Shown in pieces: positions 61,301-64,000 of a stretch of DNA of 64,000 nt (the first letter of the stretch is position 1; each line of letters begins with the position of its first letter). Below the pieces are notes generated by a model that saw only the letters and a list, made by a program, of their open reading frames with translations, was not told the origin of the DNA and did no database searches. Position numbers and translations under genes: made by a program. The DNA comes from Mesostigma viride (lineage: Eukaryota; Streptophyta; Mesostigmatophyceae; Mesostigmatales; Mesostigmataceae), in the NCBI GenBank assembly GCA_009746045.1, contig RPFO01000392.1:440452-504451 (forward strand). Direction: 5' to 3'.

Positions 61301-62275
61301 TCCAAGACCACGCGCCAGGATTGCCACCTCGACTGCCTCGAACAGACGCTCCCCCCCCTGGCTCACCTTAGCAAACGCCCACACGAGGGACGCGATGCCC
61401 TGCGAGTGGAAGTCCGGGAGGCCGCGCGAGAGCACCTCCTCTTCTACCGCGCGGAACATGGCGCTGCTGCCGTACCCCACGGTGGCAAAGCTCCACATCG
61501 TGTTTGCGATGCTCTGCGCGCTAAACTCGGCGAGGCCACGCGAGACCACCTCCGCCTCCACGACCGCGTACAGCTGCCGGGCGGCGCAACCGGCGGTCGC
61601 AAACGCCCAGACGGTGTTCGAGATACCCTGGCAGGTGAACTCGCCCATCCCGCGCCGGGTGATCTCGCGCTCCACAGGCTCCAGGTGGTGCACTTCTACT
61701 TGCATCTTCACGAGGCTGTACGCGAGGCTGGACAGGCCCCGCGCGTTAATCGTAGCCGGGCGAACACTCAACTCCTGCCAGATGCTCTCCAGGAGGGCCG
61801 CGAACCGAGGGTCACGTACCAGGGACCGGCGGCGCTTGACGTCCTTTGCAATGCAGCTGACGGCAGTAGCCATGTTGACACCGCTCAGCGCGATGCCGGT
61901 CTTTCGGGCGGAGTCGACCACGTCCAATATCTCATCCCCGCTCGTGCACCGGACGATCAGGCTGTTCATCTCGAACTGCTGCTGCGATGTAAGCGCCCGG
62001 CGGCCGGCACCCCGGTCCTTGTCCTCCCGCGGCTTTCCCGCTCCTTCTTCCCTCTGCCGTCGTCCGCACGTCGGCTGGACGACCAGCCGCTCGGCCGCTC
62101 CAGGGGACACGCGCATGTGAACGGAAGGTACAATGCGAGGCCGCTCCTGTTGCAACGTGCGGCCTCGAGCCTTTCGCATGTGGCGGGCATCACGGAATAA
62201 TCCATGAACGTCATTTGGCAAGCATCCGGCTCCAGAATGACAGCGTAGACTCTCTCCACTGCTGCATAAATGCAT
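58389..62275 (-). CDS. OPR-repeat protein with RAP domain, organellar RNA factor, 2 exons
   Basis: Exon 1 is 62275-60132 and exon 2 is 59310-58389; CTG/TG plus G across the GT-AG intron restores Trp in phase, giving 1021 residues. From about residue 200 there are 13 repeats of about 39 residues with the pattern G-L-x2-F-x2-Q-x-I-A-N-T-x-W-A-F-A-T-x-G, the octotricopeptide-like helical repeat; the thirteenth is cut by the intron. The C terminus has a RAP domain: [20 protein letters not shown]...[22 protein letters not shown]. In green algae such proteins bind single organellar transcripts and guide splicing, trimming or stability (known). The first about 100 residues are Arg- and Cys-rich without acidic clusters, consistent with a chloroplast or mitochondrial transit peptide (inferred). 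The start at 62275 is the first ATG in the frame. Confidence 0.92.
59934..60122. repeat. (CCAT)n then (CCCA)n microsatellite in the OPR gene intron
   Basis: About 14 CCAT units, then more than 30 CACC units with two CATC interruptions. It ends about 8 bp before the splice donor of exon 1. Confidence 0.9.
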
Positions 62276-63378
62276 ACTAAAACGGTCTTTTTCGCAGAAA
62301 CGCAACCTTGAATCGCAGGCTCGGAAGCCCGACCGGCACAATTGACCGCGCCAATCACCCGACCGTCCGAAGATATCCTGTATGCATCTTAACCAGCGTT
62401 TCGTCGCTATTCTCCTTGGTTCCTTAGCTGAGGTATAAGCATTTGCAAGCCAATACAGCCTTCTCTCGTATATTCAAACCTACAACCTCGTATATTGAAC
62501 AGAACATAATGCTGAGCATCTCGGCAAGGCCTATCCGATAAATCCTGGAGTTCGCGGGGAAGTTCCTACCTCATCGTGGGGGCAACGGAAACCCTCGCGA
62601 TAAAATCGGGCATAACGTTAGAAGTCGTCGTCCAAATTACATACGTGGCGGCCACAGCCAGCCGGCTGAAAATGATTCTTCATGGTGGTTGTCCCCGCGA
62701 TTGATATTTCTCCTCAAGTCATCCTCGCTTCCACCGTCTGCCACCGTGCCATTGCTCACTCGCAAGTCGCAACAAACGCGATGTCGTGGCACAACCTACT
62801 TGCCCGCGAAAGAGGGGTGACGCGAAGTGTCATCACCCATCGGTCCATCTCAGCGACCCTGCTTCAGGCCTTCACCCCTGCCTGGCCAGTGGCGACTGGC
62901 TGTGCCCAGTGGCGACTGGCGAGTGGCGCAACAATCATGGCGTACGATCATGGTGCACGCTCGCCGCGCCGCGCCAAAGCGCGCGTTGGCAAGGCGCGGC
63001 GCTTGCCAGCTGAGCTGGCTGGTTGCCACAGGCAAACTCTGCACAGTCTCGCCACGTGGCCTTGGTCTCGAGCTCAAATAGTCAGTGATCAGAGGCAACT
63101 GGCCACGACCGGCGTCATGGTCGCACGACCGCGAGGTCTTGCGAGGTCGTGACGTGGTGACTCTTGACGTTATCTGGAAACGGCAGGGAACGTCCCTTCT
63201 CGTCCAGTCTTGGGTTTTTATAACCCGGAACGCCAGGACGTCATGAGTTATCATAACCATCATTAAACTATCTCTAAGTTAGTTAGTTGAATCCCACGCT
63301 GCTTTTTTGCATTGGTGGCGGTACTGCACGACTACGGCGGTATTGGACGGAATTCCCAGCCAGGGAGGTGCAAGCATC
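62276..63378. other. Non-coding stretch upstream of the OPR gene
   Basis: No gene is supported. A short direct repeat around CCAGTGGCGACTGGC lies at 62887-62925. The part next to 62275 probably contains the OPR gene promoter. Confidence 0.4.
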
Positions 63379-63699
63379 TCACGTTACATTAACCGGGAAT
63401 GGGCTTTTCCGGGAATGGGCTTTTGGCAGCTCTTTGGCACTCCCGCCGTCTGGCTCGCTCCACCCAATTATAAGTATCGCAGCAAACCAGCGATACGCCG
63501 CGTTTCTAAACTTATTTTTCGAGTCCGTGACCTCCTGGGGAGGGGTGTGATTTCTGCCAGCCGAGCCGAGAATAATTAGCTTTTCCCGCGACACGATTTG
63601 TTCGAGCTCAAATGTACCATACCCATTTTCATTTTTCAACGCTAAAATGGCCTGAACAGCCTCGTCTTCTAGAGCCTGATCGTCAATCACCGCCGCCAT
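63379..63699 (-). CDS. Small hypothetical protein or first exon
   Basis: From ATGGCGGCGG at 63699 the frame reads MAAVIDDQALEDEAVQAILA and NENGYGTFELEQIVSREK, a well-composed acidic helical start, and continues to 63379. The later part (after about residue 50) looks less protein-like, so this may be the first exon of a gene continuing left, though no clear donor was found. No family is recognised. Confidence 0.3.
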   Translation of the reverse strand: MAAVIDDQALEDEAVQAILALKNENGYGTFELEQIVSREKLIILGSAGRNHTPPQEVTDSKNKFRNAAYRWFAAILIIGWSEPDGGSAKELPKAHSRKSPFPVNVT

Positions 63700-64000
63700 C
63701 GATCGCACCTTCGTCTCGCACAATTTTTCCGTGCACGCGAAATTTTAGCTTCGGTTTCGGCGCGAATTTTTGGGCGCCAAAAACTTCGGGGGTGTCCCGT
63801 CCCCTTAATTTAATTTAATGTCTATTTACAAAGATATCTGTAGTTCGATTAGCTCTGTGCTGGCTGTCTCATGGATATTCTTCTTCAAATTATCGTGGAC
63901 GTTTCTATCTACAAACTGCAAGATCAATCATGTGTTTGTCGATCAATCTCAGACATCGTAAAGATCACATCAGCTCAGGCATAAAGTTAATAATTACATT
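63700..64000. other. Right-edge non-coding DNA
   Basis: Possible promoter of the small minus-strand ORF, then a TTTAATTTAATTTAATG stretch at about 63804-63820 like the LINE tails elsewhere in the window. Nothing else is recognised. Confidence 0.35.

Noticed and set aside
61161-62200. Plus-strand frames of over 300 codons opposite the OPR gene
   Set aside because: Antisense shadows of a GC-rich repeated coding exon; no domain is seen, whereas the minus strand has clear OPR repeats.

Overview
The window looks like nuclear DNA of a green alga (Chlorophyta; a prasinophyte-type genome is possible) carrying an endogenous virus-like block at its left end. The green-algal assignment rests on three intron-containing host genes: a DDX42/RH24-type DEAD-box helicase whose wording is closest to the plant RH24 proteins, a GBF-interacting-protein-1-like protein, and an organellar RNA factor with octotricopeptide-like (OPR) repeats and a RAP domain. 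OPR proteins are greatly expanded in green algae. Introns are large and full of micro- and minisatellites, and transposable elements are frequent. No rRNA, CRISPR array, plasmid or bacterial operon was seen.

Layout. Positions 1-12.5 kb form a compact, intronless block with genes on both strands that reads as virus-derived. A nucleocytovirus-like origin is the best guess, but no hallmark gene is present. It holds an F-box-like Cys-rich gene (frameshifted), a small ORF, a GT14-like glycosyltransferase, a SprT-like metalloprotease with a DUF5763-like Cys motif, a Zn-finger/acidic protein (frameshifted), a 1.27-kb palindromic repeat, and four further unknown genes. Several of these genes share a TATA box about 81-87 nt before an ATGGC start, a CT-rich leader, TAACCG/TAACGG-rich upstream DNA, and an AT-rich motif just after the stop. 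Positions 12.5-19.7 kb are non-coding with a hAT-like miniature element. Positions 19.7-37.4 kb hold the helicase gene on the minus strand, in 17 exons. Positions 37.9-39.4 kb hold a Tc1/mariner-like non-autonomous element with perfect 25-bp ends, lying between the divergent helicase and GIP1-like genes. Positions 40.2-46.7 kb hold the GIP1-like gene on the plus strand, in 8 exons. Positions 47.2-58.3 kb are a nest of LINE fragments (reverse transcriptase, zinc knuckle, restriction-like endonuclease), one interrupted by a degraded piggyBac-like element, followed by a pentanucleotide satellite. Positions 58.4-62.3 kb hold the OPR-RAP gene on the minus strand, in 2 exons. The right edge is non-coding apart from one small possible exon.

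The host genes act in RNA metabolism: U2 snRNP-associated helicase, RGG/Q-rich interactor, and organelle RNA factor. Their exon phases join without error, except for one G homopolymer in the helicase tail. Three of the virus-like genes carry frameshifts. The most unusual observations are the repeated promoter and gene-end layout and the palindrome in the viral block, intronic copies of helicase exon ends with their splice donors, and the transposon inserted at a palindromic point of a LINE reading frame.
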